The notes under the pieces are model-generated. The model did not search any database, was not told the origin of the DNA, and saw only the letters and a program-made list of their open reading frames with translations. Positions 34,460 to 42,787 of a stretch of DNA of 64,000 nucleotides are shown here, in pieces; the stretch's first letter is position 1; each line of letters starts with the position of its first letter. This stretch comes from Neorhizobium tomejilense (GTDB lineage Bacteria > Pseudomonadota > Alphaproteobacteria > Rhizobiales > Rhizobiaceae): NCBI GenBank assembly GCA_002968845.1, contig PVBG01000004.1, positions 124,001 to 188,000 of the forward strand, given 5' to 3'. The translations under genes were made by a program, and so were the position numbers.

Positions 34460-35734
34460 ATGCCTGAGCGGGATGCCATCGTCGTCGGCGCGGGGTTCAC
34501 GGGCCTGAGCGCCGCGCTGGAGCTTGTCGAGGCAGGGCTCGATGTGCTGCTGCTCGAGGCGCGCGACAGGGTCGGCGGCAAGGTCGAGTTGGAGATCCTG
34601 CCCGACGGTACCCGGGTCGACACCGGCGGGCAGTTCTTCTGCCGCGACATGGGCGAGCTGATGGCCCTCATCGCGGAAAACGGCAAGACGCCGGTCATGA
34701 CCCACTATGACGGGGAGCCTATCTACCGGCCGCCGGTTTCGCCGCAACAGGGTTTCGCGCGCTGGCAGGGGGTCGATGCGCTTCGCGACCGGATGATCGC
34801 CACCGATCCGGATGATCCGGACCTGGCGAAACTGACGGTGGCCGATTGGGTGGACCGACAGGACGACGTGCCGGCCGACGTGCGGAAAAGTTTCCTGCGG
34901 CTGATCAAGGGGCTCTGGTGCCGCGCGCCGGAGGAGGTCGCCTTCACCTGGCTCGCCTCGAACGACCGGCGCATCACCAATACCTATTCGGAAATGGAAA
35001 TGTTCCTGCCCAGCACGTTGCATGCGCTGGCCGAGCAGCTCGCGGCGAGGCTTGGGCACCGGCTGCGCCTCGGCACCCCGGTGACGGGGATCGAATATTC
35101 CGACACCAGCGTCACCGTCATCGCCGGCGACGAGCGATTCTTCGCGAAACGCGTCATCCTGGCGCTGCCGCCGGTAATGACCCGCCGGCTTCCGTTTTCG
35201 CCGGCTCTTCCCGACCGGCTGCGGAAGGCGCTTTCCGCCTGGGCGCCGGGCCTGTCGATCAAACTGCAGGTCAGTTACGACAAGCCGTTCTGGCGCGAGC
35301 GAGGGCTTTCCGGCGCCGTCATGTGGCACGAACCTCAGGGTCTCTATGCGTGCGATGCCAGCCACGACGATTATGCGGGCCTCATCGTCTTCGTCGGCGG
35401 CCCGGAAGCGCAGCAATGGCATGGGCGGCCGCGCGAAGAGCTCGCCGCCTTCATCCGCGAACAGCTAACCGCAGCCTTCGGCTCCGGAGGCGGCAATCCG
35501 CGCGACATCCATGTCCGCGACTGGGTCGACGATGCCTGGAGCGGCGGCGCCTATAGCGACGTGATCATCGATCTCGACGCCCGTTATGCCGAAGAGATCA
35601 TCAACGAAGGCGTTTCGCCGGTCCATTTCGCGTCGTCGGAGCTCTCCCCGTCCTATCCGGGTTATGTCGAAGGCGCGATCGTCGCAGGCAGGCTGGCGGC
35701 AGCGCGGGTCATCGGCGTATTGCAGGGCGGCTGA
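34460..35734 (+). CDS. FAD-dependent amine oxidase (flavin monoamine oxidase family)
   Basis: A 424-residue flavoprotein. The dinucleotide-binding motif is VGAGFTGLSAALELVEAG (10-27), with the following LEARDRVGGK typical of monoamine and polyamine oxidases. The C-terminal FAD contact GYVEGAIVAGRLAAARV is also present. There is no signal peptide. It probably oxidises a primary amine to an aldehyde and ammonia. The RBS is modest (GGAGA 7 bases before the ATG). It precedes a DMT transporter and a GntR regulator, so it may belong to an amine or amino-acid degradation set. Confidence 0.87.
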   Translation: MPERDAIVVGAGFTGLSAALELVEAGLDVLLLEARDRVGGKVELEILPDGTRVDTGGQFFCRDMGELMALIAENGKTPVMTHYDGEPIYRPPVSPQQGFARWQGVDALRDRMIATDPDDPDLAKLTVADWVDRQDDVPADVRKSFLRLIKGLWCRAPEEVAFTWLASNDRRITNTYSEMEMFLPSTLHALAEQLAARLGHRLRLGTPVTGIEYSDTSVTVIAGDERFFAKRVILALPPVMTRRLPFSPALPDRLRKALSAWAPGLSIKLQVSYDKPFWRERGLSGAVMWHEPQGLYACDASHDDYAGLIVFVGGPEAQQWHGRPREELAAFIREQLTAAFGSGGGNPRDIHVRDWVDDAWSGGAYSDVIIDLDARYAEEIINEGVSPVHFASSELSPSYPGYVEGAIVAGRLAAARVIGVLQGG

Positions 35735-35812
35735 CGCTTCGATCAGCATTTCTCATCCATCGCTCACGCTTTTTCGTTGGCATTCGCCGGCACCGCTCGA
35801 CATGATCCACCG

Positions 35813-36718
35813 ATGACAAGAAAACAGTCCCTCGATACGTTCGCCGTGACGGCTATGGTCGTGCTCTGCAGCCTCTGGGCTCTGCAGCAGATCGCCATCA
35901 AGGCGATCATTCCGGAAGTGCCGCCGTTCTGGCAGTCGGCGATACGTTCGATCGGCGCCACGATCGTGATCGCGGGCTGGTTCCGGCATGCGGGGCTGAA
36001 GTGGACGCCCGGCCTTTTCTGGCCCGGCCTTCTGGTCGGCGCGCTGTTTTCGGTGGAATTCGGACTGCTTTATCTATCGCTCGGGTACACCGATGCGGCG
36101 CGGGCGGCACTGCTTCTCTATACGGCGCCGTTCGTGGTGGCGGTCGGCGCGCATTTCCTGATGCCGGGCGAACGGCTGTCGCTCGCGGGCTGGATCGGCA
36201 TCGTCATAGCCTTCGCAGGCACTGGCCTGGTACTGCAGGCTTCGGTATCGGTCGACAGCAGCAAGTTTCTCGGAGACGCCTGCGCGCTGGCGGCCGGCAT
36301 CCTGTGGGGGCTGACAACGCTTGCGATCCGCCGCAGCGGCCTGGCTCAGGCACCAGCCTCGCAGACGCTGCTTTACCAGCTCGCAGTGTCCGGTGTGCTG
36401 CTGACGGCCGCCGCCATCGTCTTCGAAGGTGCGCTTCCTGTTCCGCACTCCCTCCTCGCCTGGTCTTCGCTCGCTTACCAGACAGTGGTTGTCGCAGCAC
36501 TCTCGTTTCTCGCCTGGTTCGCACTGATCGCCCGCTATTCGGCGACTAAACTGTCGGTCTTCACCTTCCTGACCCCGCTGCTCGCGGCGCTTGCCGGCAT
36601 CCTGCTGCTCAAAGAGCGGATCGACGCGCATCACATCATCGCGCTTGTGTGCATCGTCGCCGGGATCATCGTCGTCAATATCTATGGCCACAGCCGCATA
36701 TCCGCCGAAACCTCCTAA
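35813..36718 (+). CDS. EamA/DMT-family membrane transporter
   Basis: A 301-residue protein with ten predicted helices in two EamA repeats, for example VVLCSLWALQQIAIKAIIP in repeat 1 and ACALAAGILWGLTTLAIRR in repeat 2. These are usually metabolite or amino-acid exporters. ATG at 35813 was chosen because it puts helix 1 at residue 12; the RBS is weak, and an upstream TTG at 35777 is possible. The substrate cannot be inferred. Confidence 0.87.
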   Translation: MTRKQSLDTFAVTAMVVLCSLWALQQIAIKAIIPEVPPFWQSAIRSIGATIVIAGWFRHAGLKWTPGLFWPGLLVGALFSVEFGLLYLSLGYTDAARAALLLYTAPFVVAVGAHFLMPGERLSLAGWIGIVIAFAGTGLVLQASVSVDSSKFLGDACALAAGILWGLTTLAIRRSGLAQAPASQTLLYQLAVSGVLLTAAAIVFEGALPVPHSLLAWSSLAYQTVVVAALSFLAWFALIARYSATKLSVFTFLTPLLAALAGILLLKERIDAHHIIALVCIVAGIIVVNIYGHSRISAETS

Positions 36719-36748
36719 AAACCGGCCGAATGTCGCGCGGGCTGTTTC

Positions 36749-36758
36749 CTGTCGACAA
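36749..36758. promoter_or_regulatory. Candidate GntR operator, copy 1 (CTGTCGACAA)
   Basis: The 10-mer lies 51 bases before the GntR gene and contains the perfect dyad TGTCGACA. The same 10-mer recurs before the M24 peptidase gene at 38858-38867. Short dyads with a TNGTNNACNA core are typical of FCD-type GntR sites. Confidence 0.4.
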
Positions 36759-36808
36759 TATGTGCAATTGTTCTGCGGCATTGGCTTGCAAGGCAGATAC
36801 GGGGAACG

Positions 36809-37525
36809 ATGGCGAAGAACGAACCTGCAGAAACCGATATCCCCCGCACCCGCGGCTCCGGGACTCAGAGCGTCTATACGATCCTGCGCCGGGAAATCCT
36901 CGCCATGACCCTGGCCCCCGGCAGTCCGCTGGACGAAGTCCGGCTGTCCGAACGTTTCGGCATGTCGCGCACGCCGATCCGCGAAGCGCTGCTGCGGCTT
37001 TCCGCCGATGGCCTCGTCACGACGCTGCCGAACCGCAATACGATCGTTGCGACGATCGATTTCGCCTCGCTGCCTCCCTATTTCGATGCGCTGACGCTGA
37101 TGTACCGCGTCACCACCCGCGGTGCCGCCATGCGCGCGACGCCGCAGGCGATGGGCGAGATCCGCAAGCGGCAGGCGGAGTTCGCTGCAGCGGTTGCCGC
37201 CCACGACGCCTTCGCGATGATCGAGGCGAACCGGGAATTCCACGTGGCGATCGCCGAACTCGCCGGCAATGCCTATTACACCACCTTCTTCGCCCGGCTG
37301 CTCGACGAGGGGCGCCGCATCCTGCGCCTTTATTATCGTACCTTCGATGATCGGCTGCCGCGCCAGTATGTCGACGAACACGAGGAGATGATCGCCGCAA
37401 TCGAAGCGCGCGACGTCGAGCGTTCCGACAGGCTCGCCATCAAGCATGCGGAACAGATCGTCCGGCAGATCCAGGATTATATCGCCCGCGATCTCGGCCA
37501 ACCGATCGATCTTGCCGCATCCTGA
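36809..37525 (+). CDS. GntR-family transcriptional regulator, FCD type
   Basis: A 238-residue regulator with an N-terminal winged HTH (SPLDEVRLSERFGMSRTPIREALLRLSADGLV, about 38-70) and an all-helical FCD ligand-binding domain (85-225). The FCD metal-binding residues appear in FHVAIAELAGN and the later IAAIEARDVERSDRLAIKHAEQ. It probably responds to an organic acid or amino acid. GGGGAACG lies just before the ATG. It is upstream of the DadA-like, M24 and DapA-like genes on the same strand, which are its likely targets. Confidence 0.92.
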   Translation: MAKNEPAETDIPRTRGSGTQSVYTILRREILAMTLAPGSPLDEVRLSERFGMSRTPIREALLRLSADGLVTTLPNRNTIVATIDFASLPPYFDALTLMYRVTTRGAAMRATPQAMGEIRKRQAEFAAAVAAHDAFAMIEANREFHVAIAELAGNAYYTTFFARLLDEGRRILRLYYRTFDDRLPRQYVDEHEEMIAAIEARDVERSDRLAIKHAEQIVRQIQDYIARDLGQPIDLAAS

Positions 37526-37561
37526 CCTCACCTTCCGCATTCGCTTCACAGGACAGAAAAC

Positions 37562-38812
37562 ATGAATTCCTCTTCGGTCGACGCCGTCGTCATCGGCTCG
37601 GGCATTATCGGCACGATGTCGGCGCAGTACCTGCTGGACGACGGACGTTCGGTGCTGATAATCGAGCGCGGCGAGGTTGCCCGGGGCGCAAGCAGCGGCA
37701 ATGCCGGCATTCTCGCCTTTCCGGAAATCATCCCGATCGCCGCACCCGGCATGATGTGGAAAGCGCCGAAATGGCTGCTCGATCCGCTCGGCCCTCTCAG
37801 CCTGCCGCCGTCCTATGCGCTCAACATGGTGCCGTGGCTGTGGCGACTCTGGCGGGCCAGCGCCCGCCCGGCCTATGAGCGCACTGTCGGCGTCCATGCC
37901 AGGATGATGCCGATGGCGCGCAGCGAAATGCTGCAAACCGTCGAACGCGCCGGCCTGCGGGCGATGATCAGGCAGACCGGCACGCTCGACCTCTACGACA
38001 GCGAGGCAAGCCTCAATGCCGCATCTGCCGACTGGCAGGCGAAACGCGACGCGGGTTTCGAATTCCAGAGGGTAGGCCGCGGCGAGATCGACTCCCTGCA
38101 GCCGGGCCTTGCGCCGCAGTTCCGGCACGGCATCTTCACGCCCTCCGGCCTGCAGGTCTCCGATCCGCTGGAATTCACCCAGGCCCTCTTCAGCAATGCC
38201 ATGTCCCGGGGCGCGTCGCTCAGGATCGGTGAGGCCGTCCGCATCGAGCCGATAAACGATGGCGCCAGGGTCATTCTGGCGGATGGGGCCGTCTTCGACG
38301 CGAAGACCGTCGTCCTGGCCGGCGGCGCCTGGTCGAAGAAGATCGTGACCGGCCTCGGCGACCATGCCCCACTGGAAACCGAGCGGGGTTACAACACGAC
38401 GCTGCCGCAGGGCGCCTTCCCGCTGCATCGCCAGCTTTATTTCAACGACCATGGCTTCGTGGTGACGCCGCTTTCCTCCGGCATCCGCGTCGGCGGCGCT
38501 GTCGAGCTCGGCGGGCTGAAGCTGGCACCGAACTATAAACGCTCGGAGGCGATGCTGAAAAAGGCAAAAAGCTTCCTGCCTGAGCTGAGGACCGAGGGCG
38601 GCCGCCAGTGGATGGGTTTTCGTCCCTCCATGCCGGACTGCCTGCCGGTGATCAGTGCTTCGACCGCGACGCCGGCGATTATCTACGCCTTCGGCCACGG
38701 GCATCTCGGGCTCACGCAGTCAGCTGCGACCGGCCGGCTGGTCGCAGATATCGCCGCACGCCGAAAGCCTGCCCTCGATATCGAACCCTACAGCATCAGC
38801 CGATTTCGCTGA
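37562..38812 (+). CDS. DadA-type FAD-dependent D-amino-acid dehydrogenase
   Basis: A 416-residue flavoprotein of the DAO superfamily with the N-terminal motif VVIGSGIIGTMSAQYLL and the DadA hallmark RGASSGNAG. The C-terminal part has GFRPSMPDCLPVI and GHGHLGLTQSAATGR. It oxidises a D-amino acid or an imino acid such as a proline derivative to the 2-oxo acid or imine, passing electrons to the respiratory chain. It sits between a GntR regulator and an M24 peptidase gene. The exact substrate is not fixed by sequence. Confidence 0.9.
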   Translation: MNSSSVDAVVIGSGIIGTMSAQYLLDDGRSVLIIERGEVARGASSGNAGILAFPEIIPIAAPGMMWKAPKWLLDPLGPLSLPPSYALNMVPWLWRLWRASARPAYERTVGVHARMMPMARSEMLQTVERAGLRAMIRQTGTLDLYDSEASLNAASADWQAKRDAGFEFQRVGRGEIDSLQPGLAPQFRHGIFTPSGLQVSDPLEFTQALFSNAMSRGASLRIGEAVRIEPINDGARVILADGAVFDAKTVVLAGGAWSKKIVTGLGDHAPLETERGYNTTLPQGAFPLHRQLYFNDHGFVVTPLSSGIRVGGAVELGGLKLAPNYKRSEAMLKKAKSFLPELRTEGGRQWMGFRPSMPDCLPVISASTATPAIIYAFGHGHLGLTQSAATGRLVADIAARRKPALDIEPYSISRFR

Positions 38813-38857
38813 CTTCGGCGACGCGGAACGCCGGTCGGCTACACGTGCCGAATATCT

Positions 38858-38867
38858 CTGTCGACAA
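38858..38867. promoter_or_regulatory. Candidate GntR operator, copy 2 (CTGTCGACAA)
   Basis: An exact repeat of 36749-36758, located 48 bases before the M24 peptidase start, in the gap after the DadA-like gene. It suggests that the peptidase and DapA-like genes have their own regulated promoter. Confidence 0.4.
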
Positions 38868-38915
38868 ACTGACTACAGCAGGATATAACGTCAGCGAAAT
38901 CGAAAGGAACCGGAC

Positions 38916-40058
38916 ATGGCTTGGTCGCATCCCGTCCCGAAGATCACCGACGACGAGCGGCGGCAGCGCCTTGTCCGGCTCCGGGCGTCGTTGAACGAAA
39001 AGGGGCTGGGCGGCATCCTGCTCGGCGCCAGCGAAAGCCTGCGGTATTTCACCGGCCTCGTCTGGCACCAGAGCGAACGCCTGCTCGGCGCGCTGGTGAC
39101 ACCCAAGTCGATCACCTACATCGTGCCGGGGTTCGAGCGGAGCCGCGTTGAAAGCCTGCCCCATCTGGCGGGCGACATCGTCGTCTGGCAGGAGGATGAG
39201 GCGAGCGCCGCACTGGTCGCCTCGCTTCTGCCTGCCAATGCGAAGCTTGCGCTCGACGACGCGCTGCCGCTGTTCGTCTACCACCAGCTCGCCACCGTCT
39301 TCGGCACCGAGCGACTTGTCGATGGCGGCCGCCTGATCCGCGATCTCAGGCTCCGGAAGTCGATGGCCGAGATCGACCTTATCCAGCATGCGATGAACCT
39401 GACGCTGGAAGTGCATCGCCGCGCGCATGCCTTCATAAACCCGGGCGTGCTTGCTTCGGACGTGGTGCGCCATATCGACGAACAGCATCGCGCGCTCGGG
39501 GCAACAGGTGGTTCGAGCTTCTGCATCGTCTCCTTCGGGGTCGCGACCTCGCTTCCCCACGGCGCCGACGGCGATCAGGTCTATGCGCCCGGCGACGTGG
39601 TACTGGTCGATACCGGCTGCCGGCTCGACGGTTATCATTCGGATCTCACCCGCACTTATGTGATGGAAGAGCCGACTCCCGAATTCGCCAAGGCCTGGTC
39701 GATCGAGCGCGAAGCGGAACAGGCCGTTTTCGAAGCCGCCCGCCTCGGCGCCACCTGCGGCAGCCTCGACGATGCGGCCCGCAAAGTGCTGGCGAAACAC
39801 GGCCTCGGCCCGGACTACGTCCTCCCTGGCCTGCCGCATCGCGCCGGCCACGGGCTCGGCCTCGAAATCCACGAAGAACCCTATATCGTGCGCGGCAATG
39901 CGACCGTGCTCGAACCGGGCATGTGTTTCTCGAACGAACCGATGATTGTTTTCCCGGACCGTTTCGGGATCCGCCTCGAAGACCATATCCACATGACCGA
40001 AACCGGGCCGCAATGGTTCACGGAGCCGAGCAAAGGCCCGGCTGAGCCCTTCGCGTGA
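38916..40058 (+). CDS. M24-family metallopeptidase (Xaa-Pro aminopeptidase/dipeptidase type)
   Basis: A 380-residue pita-bread-fold peptidase. All five dinuclear metal ligands are present in order: Asp in LVDTGCRLDGY and Asp in HSDLTRTY (about 231-242), His in GHGLGLEIHEEPY (about 312), Glu in FSNEPMI (about 340) and Glu in RLEDHIHMT (about 353). The N-terminal 130 residues are the creatinase-N-like domain. AAGGA lies upstream of the ATG. It probably releases the residue before proline from small peptides; the neighbouring DadA- and DapA-like genes suggest further degradation of the product. Confidence 0.91.
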   Translation: MAWSHPVPKITDDERRQRLVRLRASLNEKGLGGILLGASESLRYFTGLVWHQSERLLGALVTPKSITYIVPGFERSRVESLPHLAGDIVVWQEDEASAALVASLLPANAKLALDDALPLFVYHQLATVFGTERLVDGGRLIRDLRLRKSMAEIDLIQHAMNLTLEVHRRAHAFINPGVLASDVVRHIDEQHRALGATGGSSFCIVSFGVATSLPHGADGDQVYAPGDVVLVDTGCRLDGYHSDLTRTYVMEEPTPEFAKAWSIEREAEQAVFEAARLGATCGSLDDAARKVLAKHGLGPDYVLPGLPHRAGHGLGLEIHEEPYIVRGNATVLEPGMCFSNEPMIVFPDRFGIRLEDHIHMTETGPQWFTEPSKGPAEPFA

Positions 40059-40113
40059 CAGATATCGGCGCGACCGCGCATAATATGACCCATCAACCAG
40101 AGGAGTGCATTTC

Positions 40114-41025
40114 ATGACCACAGGCTGGAGCGGCGTTTTCCCCGCAGTAACGACACAATTCAACGAAGACTTCTCGATCGACCTCAAGGCCACCCAGGGC
40201 GTGCAGGACGCGCTCGTCAACGACGGCGTCAACGGCCTCATCGTCATGGGCACCTGCGGCGAGAACAACTCGCTCGACCCGGAAGAAAAGCGCACCATTC
40301 TCAAGGCCGCCGTCGAAGTGGTGAACGGCCGCGTGCCGGTCGTGACCGGCGTGTCCGAGTTCGATACCCGCCGCGCCGTCGCCTATGCCCGCGATGCCGA
40401 AAAGCTCGGCGCCGACGGCCTGATGCTGCTGCCGGCCATGGTCTATGTGCCGAAGCCGGAAGAGCTGGTCGCCCATTTCAAGACGGTCGCCGCGTCCACC
40501 TCGCTGCCGATCATGCTCTACAACAACCCCCCCGCCTATCGCGTCAACATCGGCGCCGACGTGCTGCGCCAGCTCGAGGACGTGCCGAACATCAAGGCCG
40601 TCAAGGAAAGCGCGCCGGATCCACGCCGCTTCACCGACCTGATCAATGCCTTCGGTGACCGCTTCGACATCTTCGCCGGCCTCGACGACGTAGCGCTCGA
40701 AGGCCTGATGCTCGGCGCCAAGGGCTGGGTCTCCGGCCTCACCAGCGCCTTCCCGCAGGAATCCGTCGCCCTGGTGGCCGCAGCCGATCGCGGCGACTGG
40801 GTCGAAGCCCGCGCCATCTATCGCTGGTTCATGCCTTTGCTGCACCTCGATGCCGAGCACGACCTCGTCCAGTCGATCAAGCTCGCCGAGCAGATCATGG
40901 GCCGCGGCTCCGAGCGCGTCCGCATGCCGCGCATGCCGCTGACGGGTGCGCGCCGTGCTGAAGTGACCGCGATGGTCGAAAAGGCCGCTGCGACGCGGCC
41001 GACGCTTGCCAAGAGGGCCGCTTGA
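40114..41025 (+). CDS. Dihydrodipicolinate synthase family aldolase/lyase (DapA-like)
   Basis: A 303-residue class I aldolase-type TIM barrel. The Schiff-base lysine is K164 in NIKAVKES and the catalytic tyrosine Y136 is in LYNNPPAY. The usual GTTGE loop reads GTCGE here (46-50). Because it sits in a catabolic cluster rather than with lysine biosynthesis genes, it is probably a paralogue acting on a keto-acid-type substrate, for example a 1-pyrroline-4-hydroxy-2-carboxylate deaminase. AGGAG is 8 bases before the chosen ATG; a GTG at 40105 is in frame but less likely. Confidence 0.88.
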   Translation: MTTGWSGVFPAVTTQFNEDFSIDLKATQGVQDALVNDGVNGLIVMGTCGENNSLDPEEKRTILKAAVEVVNGRVPVVTGVSEFDTRRAVAYARDAEKLGADGLMLLPAMVYVPKPEELVAHFKTVAASTSLPIMLYNNPPAYRVNIGADVLRQLEDVPNIKAVKESAPDPRRFTDLINAFGDRFDIFAGLDDVALEGLMLGAKGWVSGLTSAFPQESVALVAAADRGDWVEARAIYRWFMPLLHLDAEHDLVQSIKLAEQIMGRGSERVRMPRMPLTGARRAEVTAMVEKAAATRPTLAKRAA

Positions 41026-41041
41026 GGCTGGCTACCCCCTC

Positions 41042-41082
41042 GTCCGATCCTTCGGACCACCTTCTCCCCGCCGGGGAGAAGG
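41042..41082. repeat. Rhizobial-type interspersed palindromic repeat
   Basis: There are two tandem perfect hairpins: GTCCGA-TCCT-TCGGAC (41042-41057) and CCTTCTCCCC-GCC-GGGGAGAAGG (41060-41082). This combination resembles short palindromic repeats dispersed between genes in Rhizobiaceae and relatives. It lies between the convergent DapA-like and MFS genes and may also stop transcription in both directions. Confidence 0.6.
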
Positions 41083-41098
41083 AAACTACCGGAAGCCA

Positions 41099-42457
41099 TT
41101 ACCGCTCTTGCCCGGGCTCGCCGCTCTGGTCCAGAACCCGGCTGAGGCTGAGCGCCGCAATCGTGCAGATCGCGCCGGAGATCAGATATCCGCCGATGAA
41201 GATGATGCCGAAACTGCTGGCGAGACCGAGTGCCACCAGCGGCGCGAAGCCGGCGCCGACGAGCCAGGCGAGGTCGGAGGTGAGCGCCGCGCCCGTATAG
41301 CGGTAATATTGTCCGAAGCGCGAGGACACGGCACCGGAGGCCTGGCCGAACGAGAGGCCGAGGATGCCGAAGCCGATGATGATGAAGGCGTCCTGCCCCT
41401 TGCCGCCGGCATCGAGCAGGAACGGCGCCGAGAACGAGAAGATCGCGATGATCACAGCGCCGATCATCAGCTGGTTGCGGCGGCCGATACGGTCGGCGAT
41501 CAGGCCCGAGAGAATGATGCCGACGATGCCGACGGCGGCGCCGAGCACCTGCACGAACAGGAATTCCGCCGCAGACTGCCCGCCATAGAGCGTTACCCAG
41601 CTCAACGGGAAGATCGTCACCAGATGGAACATGGCGAAACTGGCAAGCGGCACGAAGGCGCCGAGCACGACGTCATGCGCGTGCTTGCTCAGCATTTCGA
41701 AGATCGGCCGGGCCTGCAGCTCGTTGGCTTCGAGCGCCGAGCCGAATTCCTTGCTGGCGACGATGCGCAGGCGGGCGAATAGCGCCACGACGTTGATCGC
41801 AAACGCCACGAAGAACGGATAACGCCACCCCCAGGCAATGAAATCCGCTTCCGAGAGATTGGCGACGAAATAACCGAACAGGATGCTCGCCAGCGCAAAA
41901 CCGATCGGTGCGCCGAGCTGCGGGATCATCGCATACCAGCCGCGCCGGTTGGGCGGCGCATTGAGGTTCAGGAGTGAGGCAAGCCCGTCCCAGGCGCCGC
42001 CGAGCGCAAAACCCTGCCCCATGCGGAACAGCGCCAGCAATGCCACCGCCCAATAACCGATCGTATCGTAACCCGGCAGGAAGGCGATCGAAGCCGTCGA
42101 TCCGCCGAGCAGGAACAGCGCGATCGTCAGCTTGGTGCCGCGTCCATAATTGCGGTCGATCCACATGAAGACGAACGACCCGACGGGTCGCGCCATGAAG
42201 GCGAGCGGGAAGATCGCGAATGACATCAGCGTCGCGGCGACCGGGGTCGGCGCAAAGGGAAAGATCAGCTTTGGAAAGACAAGGACGGAGCCCAGCCCAT
42301 AAACGAAGAAGTCGAAGAATTCCGACATGCGGCCGATGATCACACCGAGCGCGATGCTGCCCGGCGAGATCGGCCCGTCGTCATGAATGCGGCGGGCGTC
42401 CCTTTCGAGGCCGGACGATGTCGGGCCTGTTGACGCGGGATTGACGACCGTGGTCAT
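41099..42457 (-). CDS. MFS transporter, metabolite:H+ symporter (MHS/ProP-like)
   Basis: A 452-residue, twelve-helix carrier. MHS features are the early motif GRMSEFFDFFVYGLGSVLVFPKL, the RPVGSFVFMWIDRNYGRGTKL loop between helices 2 and 3 (the MFS motif A position), and FRMGQGFALGGAWDG in helix 4. Members take up osmolytes, dicarboxylates or aromatic acids with protons. GGAGGAATTC precedes the ATG. A 14-bp palindrome lies 39 bases upstream of the start. It faces the DapA-like gene and may import the substrate of that catabolic set. Confidence 0.9.
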   Translation of the reverse strand: MTTVVNPASTGPTSSGLERDARRIHDDGPISPGSIALGVIIGRMSEFFDFFVYGLGSVLVFPKLIFPFAPTPVAATLMSFAIFPLAFMARPVGSFVFMWIDRNYGRGTKLTIALFLLGGSTASIAFLPGYDTIGYWAVALLALFRMGQGFALGGAWDGLASLLNLNAPPNRRGWYAMIPQLGAPIGFALASILFGYFVANLSEADFIAWGWRYPFFVAFAINVVALFARLRIVASKEFGSALEANELQARPIFEMLSKHAHDVVLGAFVPLASFAMFHLVTIFPLSWVTLYGGQSAAEFLFVQVLGAAVGIVGIILSGLIADRIGRRNQLMIGAVIIAIFSFSAPFLLDAGGKGQDAFIIIGFGILGLSFGQASGAVSSRFGQYYRYTGAALTSDLAWLVGAGFAPLVALGLASSFGIIFIGGYLISGAICTIAALSLSRVLDQSGEPGQER

Positions 42458-42495
42458 GAATTCCTCCTGGCGATAGTTCGCCTCGCCCTCGAAAT

Positions 42496-42509
42496 GTTGA
42501 TCAACATGC
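42496..42509. promoter_or_regulatory. Perfect 14-bp palindrome upstream of the MFS gene
   Basis: ATGTTGATCAACAT is a perfect dyad in the promoter region of the minus-strand transporter gene. The TTGATCAA core is of the kind bound by FCD-type GntR regulators. The binding protein is unknown. The 330-base gap (42458-42787) also contains the cyoA promoter. Confidence 0.4.
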
Positions 42510-42682
42510 TGCCGAGATCAAGGAACAAGGCTAAAAAAACCTGACAATTGCGGCGAGCCGCACCGTCTTCTCATCACACCCTCTGGTCAGCCCGGTAGGT
42601 TGTCCTAGATTTCCGGTTGGCGGAGGCAAATGCCGAGTGTGCCGGTGGTGCCGCAAAACGGTGCCAAAGGCCATGCGGTCTT

Positions 42683-42715
42683 TTGCTGCACTGCGACAGA
42701 TTGCTGCACTGCGAC
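42683..42715. repeat. Tandem 15-bp repeat in the cyo promoter region
   Basis: TTGCTGCACTGCGAC occurs at 42683-42697 and 42701-42715 with an 18-base period, about 73-105 bases before the cyoA start. Tandem sites at this place suggest a regulator or overlapping promoters. The 11-mer TGCTGCACTGC also occurs in the promoter of the LacI gene, near 23034. Confidence 0.4.
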
Positions 42716-42787
42716 GAACCACCTCATTTCAGCCTGTACCGGAACAAGCCTATTCCGAACTAGACAAAACGCAAATTTGAGCCCGAG

